A stretch of 64,000 bases of DNA, taken from assembly GCA_037133675.1 (NCBI GenBank), contig JBAXNR010000002.1, positions 36,902-100,901 on the forward strand, read 5' to 3'. The notes under the pieces are model-generated. The model did not search any database. It saw only the letters and a list, made by a program, of their open reading frames with translations, and was not told the DNA's origin. This document shows positions 8,974-17,470 of the stretch, piece by piece. This DNA comes from UBA4132 sp037133675. Its GTDB lineage: Bacteria > Pseudomonadota > Gammaproteobacteria > Methylococcales > Methylomonadaceae. How positions within the stretch are numbered: position 1 is the first letter of the stretch; every line of letters starts with the position of its first letter. The translations under genes were made by a program, and so were the position numbers.

Positions 8974-9585
8974 TTATTTTAATAGAAAGCCTTCTTTTTT
9001 CATATTATCAACAACCGCGTTAACAATCTCTGTGGTAGTAGTATCAATTTCGGTGGGGTTCATGGTAGAAGTAGTGCCTGCCCACAATAGCTTGTTGGGG
9101 TCTACAGAATAGACATTAGTTTCTACCAAATATTTTTTATCGGTCGTGTAATAGCCTGGGTCGTAATACATAGGTGCTGCGTATCTATAGCCGCCCATAT
9201 AACCACCGTAACCATACATACCGTTGTAGCCATACATATCACTACTCCCTGGCACATACCGAGTTTCTTTTTGAACATCCGCTAAACGCATAATTACCAC
9301 TAGATCAATAGCATCGGCTTTAACGCGTTGTTCAAGATCAGCCTTTGTTGAGTCACTCGACATATAAGCGTAAGAAGCAATGCCTTTGCCCTTAGACAAA
9401 GACACCAATTTATCTTCTGCCTGTCTACGGTAGGATTCATCCTTAAGAAGGGCAATAAAAAGAATTTTATGTATTTGATTACTTGAAAGCGTTGTCGATG
9501 GCTCTTTCCATGAACTGACAATGCTAGTAGAAGAGCAGGAAACTAAAAGGCCGAGGGCAATAAAAGTGAAGAGTATCTTTTTCAT
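8974..9585 (-). CDS. DUF4136-like lipoprotein
   Basis: A 203-residue lipoprotein (lipobox LLVSC, Cys 17). The body looks like the DUF4136 type: an early SSWKEP motif, a Rossmann-like KILFIALLKDESYRRQAEDKL segment, DAIDLVVIMRLADVQKE, then a Tyr/Gly-rich loop (MYGYNGMYGYGGYMGG) and a closing YSVDPNKLLWAGTTST strand with a C-terminal helix. Function is unknown in the family. The protein is presumably anchored in the outer membrane. It belongs to the co-directional group of lipoproteins 6018-10548. Confidence 0.75.
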   Translation of the reverse strand: MKKILFTFIALGLLVSCSSTSIVSSWKEPSTTLSSNQIHKILFIALLKDESYRRQAEDKLVSLSKGKGIASYAYMSSDSTKADLEQRVKADAIDLVVIMRLADVQKETRYVPGSSDMYGYNGMYGYGGYMGGYRYAAPMYYDPGYYTTDKKYLVETNVYSVDPNKLLWAGTTSTMNPTEIDTTTTEIVNAVVDNMKKEGFLLK

Positions 9586-9759
9586 AAATATATCCAGATT
9601 GTTTTGATAAGGGTATTTACTATGTCTTTTATGCGTTGATACGAAATACAGGGAAAACTATGAACGGTGAAATAGTATAACAATAATGGTTTGAACCCCA
9701 ACAGCTTATTCAAATGCTGGGGTTCACACTTCTGACAAAATAGTAACGTTAGTTACAAA

Positions 9760-10548
9760 TTAGAACGGTCTTAGGGTAAATGCAGTAGGACTGCTTACTT
9801 TCTCACCTGGTTTACGGTTGGCGACTGCAACAAACTCTTTCGCCCAGTTATCCATAATGCCTTTAGCAGGACCATACCAAGTCATGCGCGTCATATCAAT
9901 AGGACCAACATCCTGCATATTGCGATCAGCGAAAGTGGCAACTATTTTATTAGTTTGCAGATCACGCAGACGAGCTTCAAACGCTGCTCTACGCTGATTG
10001 ATAATGCCAGCAGCAGTGCTACCACCAGCAACTGCCCAGCCAGCCGCGTGTAATACGGGTGTTGATGGATCAACCTCAATTAGCGCGATTTCTAAGCGCA
10101 AAGCAGGTGCTTTATGTTGCGAAGGAATTTCAATGACAGTGAAGCGGTGATTTGGGTCTAATCTAAATTCTTTAGCAACCGTATCATGAAAATACACTGC
10201 GAGTTCTGCAATATCTTTTTGAACGTCACCAAACCAAACAGCGGAACTCATATCATGCAGCCAATCCATTTTCAGCATATATTGAGTATTAACAGGCGCA
10301 ATGACTATTTCTGAATAGTTGGCTTTGTTGAAACTAGGATCTATCCAGACTTTTTGAAAGGGTAAATAGTCTACTTTACCTTGTTGCTCAGGATTGGCGA
10401 TAAAACCCGCATCAGGTGCAGGCTTAACCGCTAAATCTTTCACCTCATTACTTGCCGACTGAATAGTAGAACACCCTACCAATGCACTTGCTACACACAA
10501 CACTAATGCCAAATTAGCAGCCTGTTTTTTTAGTTTATTGATTTTCAT
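9760..10548 (-). CDS. DUF3313 family lipoprotein
   Basis: A 262-residue lipoprotein (basic start, hydrophobic core, lipobox ALVGC, Cys 26). The DUF3313 pattern is visible: YLPFQKVWIDPSFNKANYSEIVIAPVNTQY near the N-terminus, then LRLEIALIEVDPSTPVLHAAGWAVAGGSTAAGIINQRRAAFEARLRD, and a C-terminal helix ending MDNWAKEFVAVAN. The ribosome site GGAGT is well placed. Function is unknown. Such proteins often sit beside YSC84 and DUF4136 lipoproteins, as here. Confidence 0.8.
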   Translation of the reverse strand: MKINKLKKQAANLALVLCVASALVGCSTIQSASNEVKDLAVKPAPDAGFIANPEQQGKVDYLPFQKVWIDPSFNKANYSEIVIAPVNTQYMLKMDWLHDMSSAVWFGDVQKDIAELAVYFHDTVAKEFRLDPNHRFTVIEIPSQHKAPALRLEIALIEVDPSTPVLHAAGWAVAGGSTAAGIINQRRAAFEARLRDLQTNKIVATFADRNMQDVGPIDMTRMTWYGPAKGIMDNWAKEFVAVANRKPGEKVSSPTAFTLRPF

Positions 10549-10640
10549 GGTTACTCCAAATTTTAAAAAAAATCGGTTTATTATTTTTTATTTTATAGTT
10601 GCTGTCCACTGTTATAAGTAATCGCTTAAAAGTCTTTTAA

Positions 10641-10698
10641 CTGGAGCGAAACAGCTTTAGCTGTTTTCTAGCCAATAGCTAAAGCTATTGGACTCCAG
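10641..10698. repeat. Double-hairpin repeat 'cagctttagctg / caatagctaaagctattg'
   Basis: Two adjacent short hairpins (aacagctttagctgttt and ccaatagctaaagctattgg) enclosed by ctggag...ctccag. A second copy lies at 17495-17559, and a truncated copy in opposite orientation at 63881-63909. Confidence 0.75.
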
Positions 10699-10759
10699 CG
10701 AAATGTTAAAAAAGAGATGCTTATCTACTTAGCTAACCATTAATAAAATGATTACAAAA

Positions 10760-10836
10760 CCGTTCGCACTGAGCTTGTCATGAGCGGTGTGAATGTGGTT
10801 CGACTGTTCGACAAGCTCACAACTCACCACGAACGG
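10760..10836. repeat. Inverted repeat with ccgttcg / gagcttgtc arms
   Basis: Outer arms ccgttcg...cgaacgg enclose inner arms gagcttgtc...gacaagctc. The short version ccgttcgccctgagcttgtc is found at 18489-18521. This is a widespread type of dispersed hairpin repeat. Confidence 0.7.
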
Positions 10837-10938
10837 TATCATTTTATACCATTAAATTAAGCGTAAAAGTAGGGGCTGTGCCTTGTGCCAGCCTAAAATG
10901 CTCGCCTATGTATTTCGGCGTGAATGTTTGCAACGCAG

Positions 10939-11814
10939 TTAATTGGTTTTTGTTCCCAGTGCCGCCGCTTCCGCTTTACAATCGCGTGTCGGTGCAAGAC
11001 CTTGAGCGCGAATCGCCGCAAATTCAGCTCTGGCAGCATCCATATCCGCACGGAATGTTGGATCAGCGTGTAACCTAGCAATAGTACCCGCTCCCATGAA
11101 ACGCCCCCAAACCACATCACTAAACCAATGATGATTGACGATGTTGCGACTTTCTCCAAACGCCCGACCGCGTGCCAGCAGTTCGTTGGCGCGATCTGGT
11201 GCAATTTCCGTTAGGATAAGTGCAAAGCCCCAACCGATAGCCGTGTGTCCAGACGGATAGGAGTGATTTTTTTCTAAAAAGGCACGCGCTTCTGGAACGC
11301 CGATAGGTTGGTGATTCACCTGAAAAGGGCGCAGGCGATTGTAATAATCTTTCGCGGCACTGGTTGATACACCTATATCAGTAAAAGAACGACGTAGCAC
11401 CGTGTACAAATACGGAGCATTGGCTTCGGTAATCTGTGCGTTTATTGCACAGGAAAAAGTATTGACCAAGCTAGGAATTTTCAAATCATAATCTGAAACC
11501 GCAAGCTCAAAGCGCGGTGTATTGCGTAAGGGAAACGTGCTACTCGCCACTTCCTCATCATGGGCAAAAGCAGCCGAGTTAGGGGCTGGCGGTGGTGGAA
11601 TCAGAGCGACACTGTTTGGAACTGCCTTAGGGTCGAGATAACCCTTTAGCGTACCTAAACCCCGTTCAGGATGAGATTCTGGGATAGTACCAAGCTTGCT
11701 TCGTGCTTGGGAGCTTGCATCGTTGGTGGTTGCACAGCCAGTGAACAGGCTGAGTACCAAAGTACAGAGCAACATCAAGTTGATAGCGTGGGTTTTTGTA
11801 AGGGTAATTTTCAT
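10939..11814 (-). CDS. Class A (PAP2-type) acid phosphatase lipoprotein
   Basis: A 291-residue exported phosphomonoesterase of the PhoN/PAP2 superfamily, hydrolysing phosphate esters outside the cytoplasm. All three catalytic blocks are present and correctly spaced: K-x6-RP (KDYYNRLRP), PSGH (SYPSGHTAIGWGFAL) and SR-x5-H-x3-D (SRNIVNHHWFSD). The N-terminus has a lipobox (LFTGC, Cys 27), so it is probably a lipoprotein rather than the free periplasmic enzyme of enterobacteria. AGGA ribosome site. It sits among unrelated lipoprotein genes, and I see no regulatory site. Confidence 0.92.
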   Translation of the reverse strand: MKITLTKTHAINLMLLCTLVLSLFTGCATTNDASSQARSKLGTIPESHPERGLGTLKGYLDPKAVPNSVALIPPPPAPNSAAFAHDEEVASSTFPLRNTPRFELAVSDYDLKIPSLVNTFSCAINAQITEANAPYLYTVLRRSFTDIGVSTSAAKDYYNRLRPFQVNHQPIGVPEARAFLEKNHSYPSGHTAIGWGFALILTEIAPDRANELLARGRAFGESRNIVNHHWFSDVVWGRFMGAGTIARLHADPTFRADMDAARAEFAAIRAQGLAPTRDCKAEAAALGTKTN

Positions 11815-11856
11815 GATTTTTCCTTTTGATTATGTTGTGTATAGGCGATTTATCTA

Positions 11857-11948
11857 GTTCCCACGCGCTGCGTGGGAATTCATACAGACCGCGCTGCGGT
11901 CTATAACGCGGCGCGTTAAAACTGCATTCCCACGCAGCGCGTGGGAAC
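11857..11948. repeat. Nested-palindrome repeat, well-preserved copy
   Basis: The outer arms (23 bp, 11857-11879 and 11926-11948) are perfectly complementary, and each arm is itself a hairpin (ttcccacgcgctgcgtgggaa). The interior has agaccgcgctgcggtct and aacgcggcgcgtt hairpins. It is nearly the exact reverse complement of the copy at 32432-32528. It lies just after the stop of the type IIG R-M gene. Confidence 0.85.
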
Positions 11949-11958
11949 GAGAAAACCA

Positions 11959-14900
11959 CTAATCACGCTTTGATTTTCTAGGCTTCTTAACTTGTTCAGT
12001 TTCCATCAGTGGTGCAGTGAGTTTTTGATACAGTTCAAACAAAAACGCCACACGCGCCGCGTCATCTTTACTTCCCTTGTAACCATAAGCGGCATCAACG
12101 GCTTTGTCCAGCGCGTTATGAGCTTTGAGTAAATCAGTGGGCATATTGCCAGCTGCGTATAGCGTGGCGAGTGAGCATTTTTGTCCTTGTTTGGCACACC
12201 GTTCCTCTTCGGCTGTTCGTGCGTTTAAAATTTGTTGTACGGCGGTTTCGATTTTGGCATACAAACCAAGGTTTGAATTCCCTGAGCTGGAGTTCAATCC
12301 TTGGCTTGTCCCTGAGTTGGAGTCCAAACCTTGGCTTGTCCCTGAGCTGGAGTTCAAACCTTGGCTTGTCCCTGAGCTGGAGTTCAAACCTTGGCTTGTC
12401 CCTGAGTTGGAGTTCAAACCTTGGTTTGTACGCTTTGCTATTTCTGGAAAAGGAAAGTTGTTGTAGACGATGGTGTTTGAATAGCGGTAATCACTTTTTA
12501 GTCGTCCACAAACTGTCCGCATCCACGCATTGTGAAAGCTTGAAGAGAGTAAGCCGAAATCGTATAGGCTGGCGTTGGGGAGCATAAACACCAAATTACT
12601 GGCAATAACCGTTGGTGGAAAATAGCCAATCGGGACAAATTTTCGTTGTTCAGAAGAAACACTGGGAATTAATAAATAAGGCTGGTCAGTTTGGCGAATT
12701 TTTTGAAATAAATACGGTGTAGCTGCATCTTTTCGAGTTTCTTTATCGGTACTCGCCGAGCGCATTTTTACTACTGCGGTCATACGCCGTTGAATTTCAG
12801 GCGAGTTAATGCGGTCATTTGCCGTGCTGTCTTTTAGCCATAAACAATAACGCGGCAGGTTGTTAATAAACTCTTCCGCACCTAAAAATGGACGTATATA
12901 TTTAGCGGCAATCGAGTCGTTTTGTCGAATGCTATCCGCTTCTTCTGGTGATAACAGTAAATTGCCGCCATCAGTGGGTTTACTACCATAAATCATTTCA
13001 GGCGCGTTAGGGCTTAACGGCTTTGTGCGTTTATCAATCAACACGGTGGGCGCATCCACGAGATAGGGATTGATTTGCGTGGCTTTGATTTCAATGGGTT
13101 CGCCTTTGATGTTATCGCCATAATCAAACAAGCGGTACGTTTTAGGGATGTTATCCCTTGAAGGGATAACATCCCTGATTTCACAATGAAACCCCATAAT
13201 CACACAATGCACTGCCGCCACGCCGCGCCCTTCATTGCTCCATTGAAAAGTACGGTGAGCAAAATGCAGTTTAATGTTGAGTTTCAATAATTCCGACCAT
13301 AACAAAGCCACTTGTCCGCCTTGCGTTAAGCTGTTGGTGGACACAAACGCGACAGGAATAGACGGATTAGCTTGAATATAACGCGCCGCTTTAATATGCC
13401 ACGCGGCGACTAAATCCAACACACCCGCGCCTTTCATGCCTTTAAAAATAACCGCACAATCAGATTTTTGTTCTTTAGTTTGAAAGTTGCTGCCGACAAA
13501 CGGCGGATTCCCCATAATAAAACTGCACTCGCTAGGCGCAATCACGTTTTCCCAATCCAGCCGCAAGGCATTGGCACAGACGATATTCGCTTTTCTCACC
13601 AGTGGAATACGGTGGTAATACGCGCCTAATACTTTAACGCGCAAATTCATTTGATGGTCAACTAGCCATAAGGCAAGCGTGGCAATCTGTACCGCGCTTT
13701 CGTCTATATCAATGCCATGAAATTGATGCACATTGCATAAAATCAGGGTATCAACATCCAGTTGCGCAACTTGTTTATCACCAAATTGGGCGTTAATGAC
13801 TTCCAGTTCCAGCAAACGCAATTCCCGATAGGCAATAATCAAAAAATTACCGCAGCCACAAGCAGGGTCAAAAAAGTTTAACCGCGCCAGTTTTGCATGA
13901 AACGCCGCGAGTTTGGTTTTGTTAGTTTTGCATTTGGCAAACTCAATTCGTAAATCATCCATAAACAGCGGGTTAATGGTTTTTAGAATATTTTCCTCAG
14001 AGGTGTAATGTGCGCCAAACTCGCGGCGTTTTTTGGTTTTAGCCGTGGCAAGCTCATCATCAAAGTGCATAATCGCTTGAAACAATGAACCAAAAATCGC
14101 GGGGCTGATTTCGCTCCAATCCAGTTTTGCGCATTCCATTAATATGGCGCGTGAGTGTTCATCAAATTGGCAATGTGACAAACTGCCTTCAAACAACGCG
14201 CCGTTGATATAGGGAAATTTGCTCAGATGTTCAGACAGATTTTTAAGGCGTTTTTGCCCGTTATAATGCGGGTGATTCGCTAAATAATCAGAGTCTGGTT
14301 TGTTAAGCGTGTCGAATAAGCCAGATAATGCACCATGCAAATCTGAACCATCGGCTTTGGTTTGGTGGTGCAGATAATCCAAAAACGAACCGTTTTCACC
14401 GAATAGCCCTGTGTCTTCGGCAAATAAGCAAAACAATAAACGCACTAAATAGGTTTCTAAGTCTTTGCCGTCATAGCCAGTGGCTTTGATAACATCGTGC
14501 AAATCTGCCATTTTTTCAGCGGCTAGTTTGTTGATACGTTCTTGTTTTTCAATGGCGAGTTTTTCATACCCTGCCAAAAATAAAAACGGCTCTATGTGTT
14601 GCGGCAAATCGGCGAGTTTTATTTCAATGCGCGGTGCGCCTGTGACGCGATTGTAACAATGCAGGTTAACAAAATCACTGACTAAAACGTAATCAGGTTG
14701 ATGGCTGGGTTTGATTAAGCCGATGTAACCTACTGCTTGTTGATACGCTTCATCTAGGTTTTTGCCTGCGGATTTCATTTCGATTAACAAAATGCCTGTG
14801 ATTAAGCCGTCTATCCATAGCGTGGATTTGTTGGTTTTAACAGGGTATTGCCATTCAATGCGCTGTGAAGTCACACCAAAAATGGCGTAAAACTCACGCA

Positions 14901-15003
14901 TAAAATCTTGGTCGTGTTGTTTTTCGGAGGTTATCGAGGCGAATTTTTTCGCAAACGCGGCAGCGCGGTTGCGGAGAGTGTCGATAGTGAGGCTTGTACT
15001 CAT
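11959..15003 (-). CDS. Type IIG restriction-modification enzyme
   Basis: Single-chain restriction endonuclease-methyltransferase, 1014 aa. The N-terminus has a PD-(D/E)xK-like nuclease core (WIDGLITGILLIEMKS). An N6-adenine methyltransferase core follows: motif I FFDPACGCGNFL and motif IV IMGNPPFVG. The remaining C-terminal half holds the target-recognition region and a helical tail ending PRKSKRD. The ATG at 15003 (MSTSLTID) is preferred over an upstream in-frame start because the preceding 29 codons do not look protein-like. Two oddities lie inside the frame. One is a 33-bp perfect palindrome (13144-13176) encoding RDVIPSRDNIP. The other is five 30-bp tandem units (12280-12429) encoding SQGLNSSSGT-like decapeptides. 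The coding frame is otherwise intact, so it may be active. No partner gene is needed. Confidence 0.88.
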   Translation of the reverse strand: MSTSLTIDTLRNRAAAFAKKFASITSEKQHDQDFMREFYAIFGVTSQRIEWQYPVKTNKSTLWIDGLITGILLIEMKSAGKNLDEAYQQAVGYIGLIKPSHQPDYVLVSDFVNLHCYNRVTGAPRIEIKLADLPQHIEPFLFLAGYEKLAIEKQERINKLAAEKMADLHDVIKATGYDGKDLETYLVRLLFCLFAEDTGLFGENGSFLDYLHHQTKADGSDLHGALSGLFDTLNKPDSDYLANHPHYNGQKRLKNLSEHLSKFPYINGALFEGSLSHCQFDEHSRAILMECAKLDWSEISPAIFGSLFQAIMHFDDELATAKTKKRREFGAHYTSEENILKTINPLFMDDLRIEFAKCKTNKTKLAAFHAKLARLNFFDPACGCGNFLIIAYRELRLLELEVINAQFGDKQVAQLDVDTLILCNVHQFHGIDIDESAVQIATLALWLVDHQMNLRVKVLGAYYHRIPLVRKANIVCANALRLDWENVIAPSECSFIMGNPPFVGSNFQTKEQKSDCAVIFKGMKGAGVLDLVAAWHIKAARYIQANPSIPVAFVSTNSLTQGGQVALLWSELLKLNIKLHFAHRTFQWSNEGRGVAAVHCVIMGFHCEIRDVIPSRDNIPKTYRLFDYGDNIKGEPIEIKATQINPYLVDAPTVLIDKRTKPLSPNAPEMIYGSKPTDGGNLLLSPEEADSIRQNDSIAAKYIRPFLGAEEFINNLPRYCLWLKDSTANDRINSPEIQRRMTAVVKMRSASTDKETRKDAATPYLFQKIRQTDQPYLLIPSVSSEQRKFVPIGYFPPTVIASNLVFMLPNASLYDFGLLSSSFHNAWMRTVCGRLKSDYRYSNTIVYNNFPFPEIAKRTNQGLNSNSGTSQGLNSSSGTSQGLNSSSGTSQGLDSNSGTSQGLNSSSGNSNLGLYAKIETAVQQILNARTAEEERCAKQGQKCSLATLYAAGNMPTDLLKAHNALDKAVDAAYGYKGSKDDAARVAFLFELYQKLTAPLMETEQVKKPRKSKRD
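12260..12430. repeat. Five 30-bp tandem units inside the R-M gene, flanked by 18-bp inverted repeat
   Basis: Exactly five 30-base units at 12280-12429 (core ccctgagctggagttcaaac + cttggcttgt), enclosed by the perfect 18-bp inverted repeat 12260-12277 / 12413-12430. The unit length is a multiple of three, so copy-number change would keep the frame. It encodes a Gln-Gly-Leu-Asn-Ser-Ser-Ser-Gly-Thr-Ser spacer. Confidence 0.95.
13144..13176. repeat. In-frame 33-bp palindrome in the R-M gene
   Basis: Arms agggatgttatccctt and its exact complement around a 1-base loop. It is made of the same half-units (gataacatccct / agggatgttatc) as the intergenic repeats at 7353 and 60783, but in swapped order. 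33 bp adds 11 codons without shifting the frame. Confidence 0.9.
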
Positions 15004-15224
15004 ATAGTAAGTTCTGTAAGGTACGGTGTTCGTACCATTGAATACCGAGGTACGCACACAGCTAATCAAACAATCATCGTCTGCGGGCAATTAAGTAAAT
15101 TCATCAAGTTTAAGTTACTTCACTGATGTTACGCATACGTTTAGAAAAATCAATGGTCAGAGCGAATTCAGAAAACTGTAGCTCATTGATTTTAAAAAAT
15201 GGCTGCATAACATCAGTAAGTATT

Positions 15225-15836
15225 TTAATTCGGATTGATACGGCTAATTTTCGAGCCTTGCAATCCTAATCCAGCCATCAAACCTTTTTGATCAAAGATG
15301 AACGCATACACGCCGTTTCGTGCTGTGGTGGTGGTCAGTGATTTAGCCATACCTTTGTCAACGACAACAACACTCGGTCCAACCCCGACTTCCCAGCCTT
15401 CGCTACGATCAAGATAACTTAACGAGGCATTGTCCATAAAAAACATTGCATAACCGAATGATTGCACACCCGCTTGCAAACCATACGATCCTGCGAGAAT
15501 ATTGTAATAACCTACTGTTCTACCGTTTTTAAACAAGGCACCACCACTGCCGTATTGAGCTCCTACTAAGAATCCAGCTTTGACAATATTTGGAAATACC
15601 AGTATGCCTTTAGCACGTTTCGCCAATTGTCTCGCCTCTGGATTGGTTGCATAAAGAGCCTGTAATGCGGCGTTAGAATCACGACTAATGTCAGCTGATG
15701 AATTTGCCAACTGGCCACCTATCGATTGACCACCTATCGATTGACCGCCTGTGGATTGACCACCTGTGGATTGGCAACCTGTAAGAGTCAGTAGACTTAC
15801 CAATAAAAGAACAGCACAAAAATTAAAGTTTTTCAT
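15225..15836 (-). CDS. YSC84/SYLF-domain lipoprotein
   Basis: A 203-residue lipoprotein (lipobox LTLTGC, Cys 21) of the YSC84 (SYLF) family, a lipid-binding fold. Family segments: AKGILVFPNIVKAGFLVGAQYGSGG, GYYNILAGSYGLQAGVQSFGYAMFFM, GVGPSVVVVDKG and a C-terminal GVYAFIFDQKGLMAGLGLQGSKI. Directly after the lipidated Cys is a repeat linker of four five-residue GGQSx units (four 15-bp DNA repeats at 15715-15774), probably a flexible tether to the membrane. Bacterial members are exported proteins of unknown role. The ribosome site AGGA is well placed. Next to it is the DUF2252 gene, 38 bases upstream, which may share its transcript. Confidence 0.9.
   Translation of the reverse strand: MKNFNFCAVLLLVSLLTLTGCQSTGGQSTGGQSIGGQSIGGQLANSSADISRDSNAALQALYATNPEARQLAKRAKGILVFPNIVKAGFLVGAQYGSGGALFKNGRTVGYYNILAGSYGLQAGVQSFGYAMFFMDNASLSYLDRSEGWEVGVGPSVVVVDKGMAKSLTTTTARNGVYAFIFDQKGLMAGLGLQGSKISRINPN
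15715..15774. repeat. Four 15-bp tandem units in the YSC84 gene
   Basis: Units ccacctatcgattga (x2), ccgcctgtggattga and ccacctgtggattgg encode the GGQS(I/T) linker after the lipidation Cys. They are a likely site of strain-to-strain length variation. Confidence 0.9.
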
Positions 15837-15874
15837 AATATTTTCCTTGGTTGTGAAGCATGGTACATAAATAA

Positions 15875-17287
15875 TTAACTCTCAATATGAACTTGCAAGC
15901 GACTATCACGCACGGCTTGTACTAAGGCTTGATGATCCTTTTCATTTTGGTCGGCATAACTTTCAGCAAAGTCGGCTATCGCTTCATCGAAGGTTTCTTT
16001 TTTACCCAGATAACCGCTAATTTTAGCGGAATCACCAGAACGGGCATGGGAAGCGGCTAATGACCAACCGCATAATTCGGCGAAGACTTTCATGGTCGCT
16101 GGCTCGAATATTTCCACTTGCGGCTTGATTTTCATATCACGCAACTGACGAACGTAGAAGTGATAACCTGCTTCTCCTTCTACCCAACCGAGAAAGATGT
16201 CGCTGACGGGTTGTATCAAGCGTTGCCCCATGACTACCCGTTGCCCGTGATTGTCGTAAGCACTTTTACCCGCGTAAGGCTCTAACACAGAAGCGCGGGC
16301 TTCTTTAACTTGTAAAAATAACGGATCTTCCGCACCACCCATCATCAGCAAAATAGCACAGCGCGTACCCACACTGCCAACACCTACGACTTTTCTGGCG
16401 TAATCTTTGACTTCATAGCGGTCTACTATCATCCGCTTATCTTCTGGCAAGGTTTCCCGATAACGTTGAAAGCCTTTGCGAACACGCGCTTCTATGATTA
16501 CGGCAGCTTCGGACTGATCATGATAAATCAACGGTGGATTGTCACGAATACGATGCACACCGTTTTCAAACGTCACCATTTCGGGAAAATCAGTCAGTGA
16601 CGTGCGGTCACGCGCTTCGTCAATGCGTTTTTCAAGCCGCCGTTTAGCCACGCAGTTATCCGTGTGCGCGAGTACCTCGTCAGCGTCGATGCTGAAATAC
16701 CAAACATCCAGCGCGGACATTTTGGAAAATTCACGCATTCGTTCTCGATAACTACGCACACAGGTTGTCACTGATTTGCGTATTTCATCTTGCGTGTAGC
16801 CGTTGATGCGTCCTGCTACCACAATACTGGCACACAGGCGTTTAACATCCCATTCCCAAGGCGCGGGCAGGGTTTCATCGAGATCGTTAATCACGAAAAT
16901 CAACCGCCGTTCGGGTGTACCTTGACCACGGAAATTTCCTAAATGTGCATCACCACAGGCTTGAACGCGAATACCTGTGGTGGGCAAATTCGCTAAGTCA
17001 TACGCCATCAGCGCGGCAGAACCTCGGTAAAAAGTGAACGGCGATTGCAACATCCGCCCATAGCGAATAGGCAGTAGTTCAGGGACGCGCCCTGCACTGG
17101 ATTCAATCAGTAAATCAATGCTATCGCGGCGATTCTCTGGGGCTTTCCAGACAGCGTGACTCTCTAACGGTACGGCAAGGCGCGTGGCTTTACCCTCCGC
17201 TTTGCGGTCTGCTCTTGAGCGATTATCCACGGTAATCTGAGCAATTTTGTCATCGTTGTGTTTTTTGGTGGATTCTTTTTTGGTCAT
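15875..17287 (-). CDS. DUF2252 family protein
   Basis: A 470-residue cytoplasmic protein of the DUF2252 family. Diagnostic segments: RYGRMLQSPFTFYRGSAALMAYDLA, QACGDAHLGNF, LIFVINDLDETLPAPWEWDVKRLCASIVVAGR, VVGVGSVGTRCAILLM and a C-terminal LCGWSLAASHARSGD. The GDAHLGN and NDLDE blocks recall the catalytic loop and metal-binding motif of aminoglycoside-phosphotransferase-like kinases, so a kinase-like fold is plausible, but no substrate is established. A strong AGGAGT ribosome site precedes the start. It lies next to a YSC84 lipoprotein gene, so a link to the envelope is possible. Confidence 0.88.
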   Translation of the reverse strand: MTKKESTKKHNDDKIAQITVDNRSRADRKAEGKATRLAVPLESHAVWKAPENRRDSIDLLIESSAGRVPELLPIRYGRMLQSPFTFYRGSAALMAYDLANLPTTGIRVQACGDAHLGNFRGQGTPERRLIFVINDLDETLPAPWEWDVKRLCASIVVAGRINGYTQDEIRKSVTTCVRSYRERMREFSKMSALDVWYFSIDADEVLAHTDNCVAKRRLEKRIDEARDRTSLTDFPEMVTFENGVHRIRDNPPLIYHDQSEAAVIIEARVRKGFQRYRETLPEDKRMIVDRYEVKDYARKVVGVGSVGTRCAILLMMGGAEDPLFLQVKEARASVLEPYAGKSAYDNHGQRVVMGQRLIQPVSDIFLGWVEGEAGYHFYVRQLRDMKIKPQVEIFEPATMKVFAELCGWSLAASHARSGDSAKISGYLGKKETFDEAIADFAESYADQNEKDHQALVQAVRDSRLQVHIES

Positions 17288-17343
17288 GACGTGTACTCCT
17301 AAATAGAAAGAAAATTACAGCAAAATTCCGATGATTTTCTAGA

Positions 17344-17470
17344 CTAACTCTTCCAGTGAAATCAGCGTCAATGTTAAAGGTAATACAGGCAACAGAACGG
17401 CGGCAGCAATTTGTAACAACAAATGGAAAGCTGCATGGTGCGAATTGTTTCGAGCCGCCGCCTCACTGCC
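17344..17470 (-). pseudogene. Possible 3' remnant of a membrane-protein gene
   Basis: The minus strand is open for about 42 codons with a protein-like hydrophobic end (FHLLLQIAAAVLLPVLPLTLTLISLEELV, then stop at 17344-17346). It resembles the C-terminal helix of an inner-membrane protein. Its upstream end stops abruptly at the inverted repeat 17468-17481, as if the rest was deleted when that element arrived. This is inference, and no family was identified. Confidence 0.35.

Larger units (their letters stand above)
10549..10938. other. 390-bp gap filled by two repeats, no gene
   Basis: The region holds a paired-hairpin repeat (10641-10698) and a long inverted-repeat unit (10760-10836). I see no credible reading frame or remnant in the remainder, which is AT-rich. 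Confidence 0.6.

Noticed and set aside
12280..12429. Regular 30-bp units considered as a CRISPR array
   Set aside because: The units are contiguous with no spacers, lie inside a coding frame, and no cas genes are present.
12125..12587. Two plus-strand ORFs with repeated VPELEFKPWL / LSWSSNLG peptides
   Set aside because: They are shadow translations of the 30-bp tandem array on the opposite strand of the type IIG gene.
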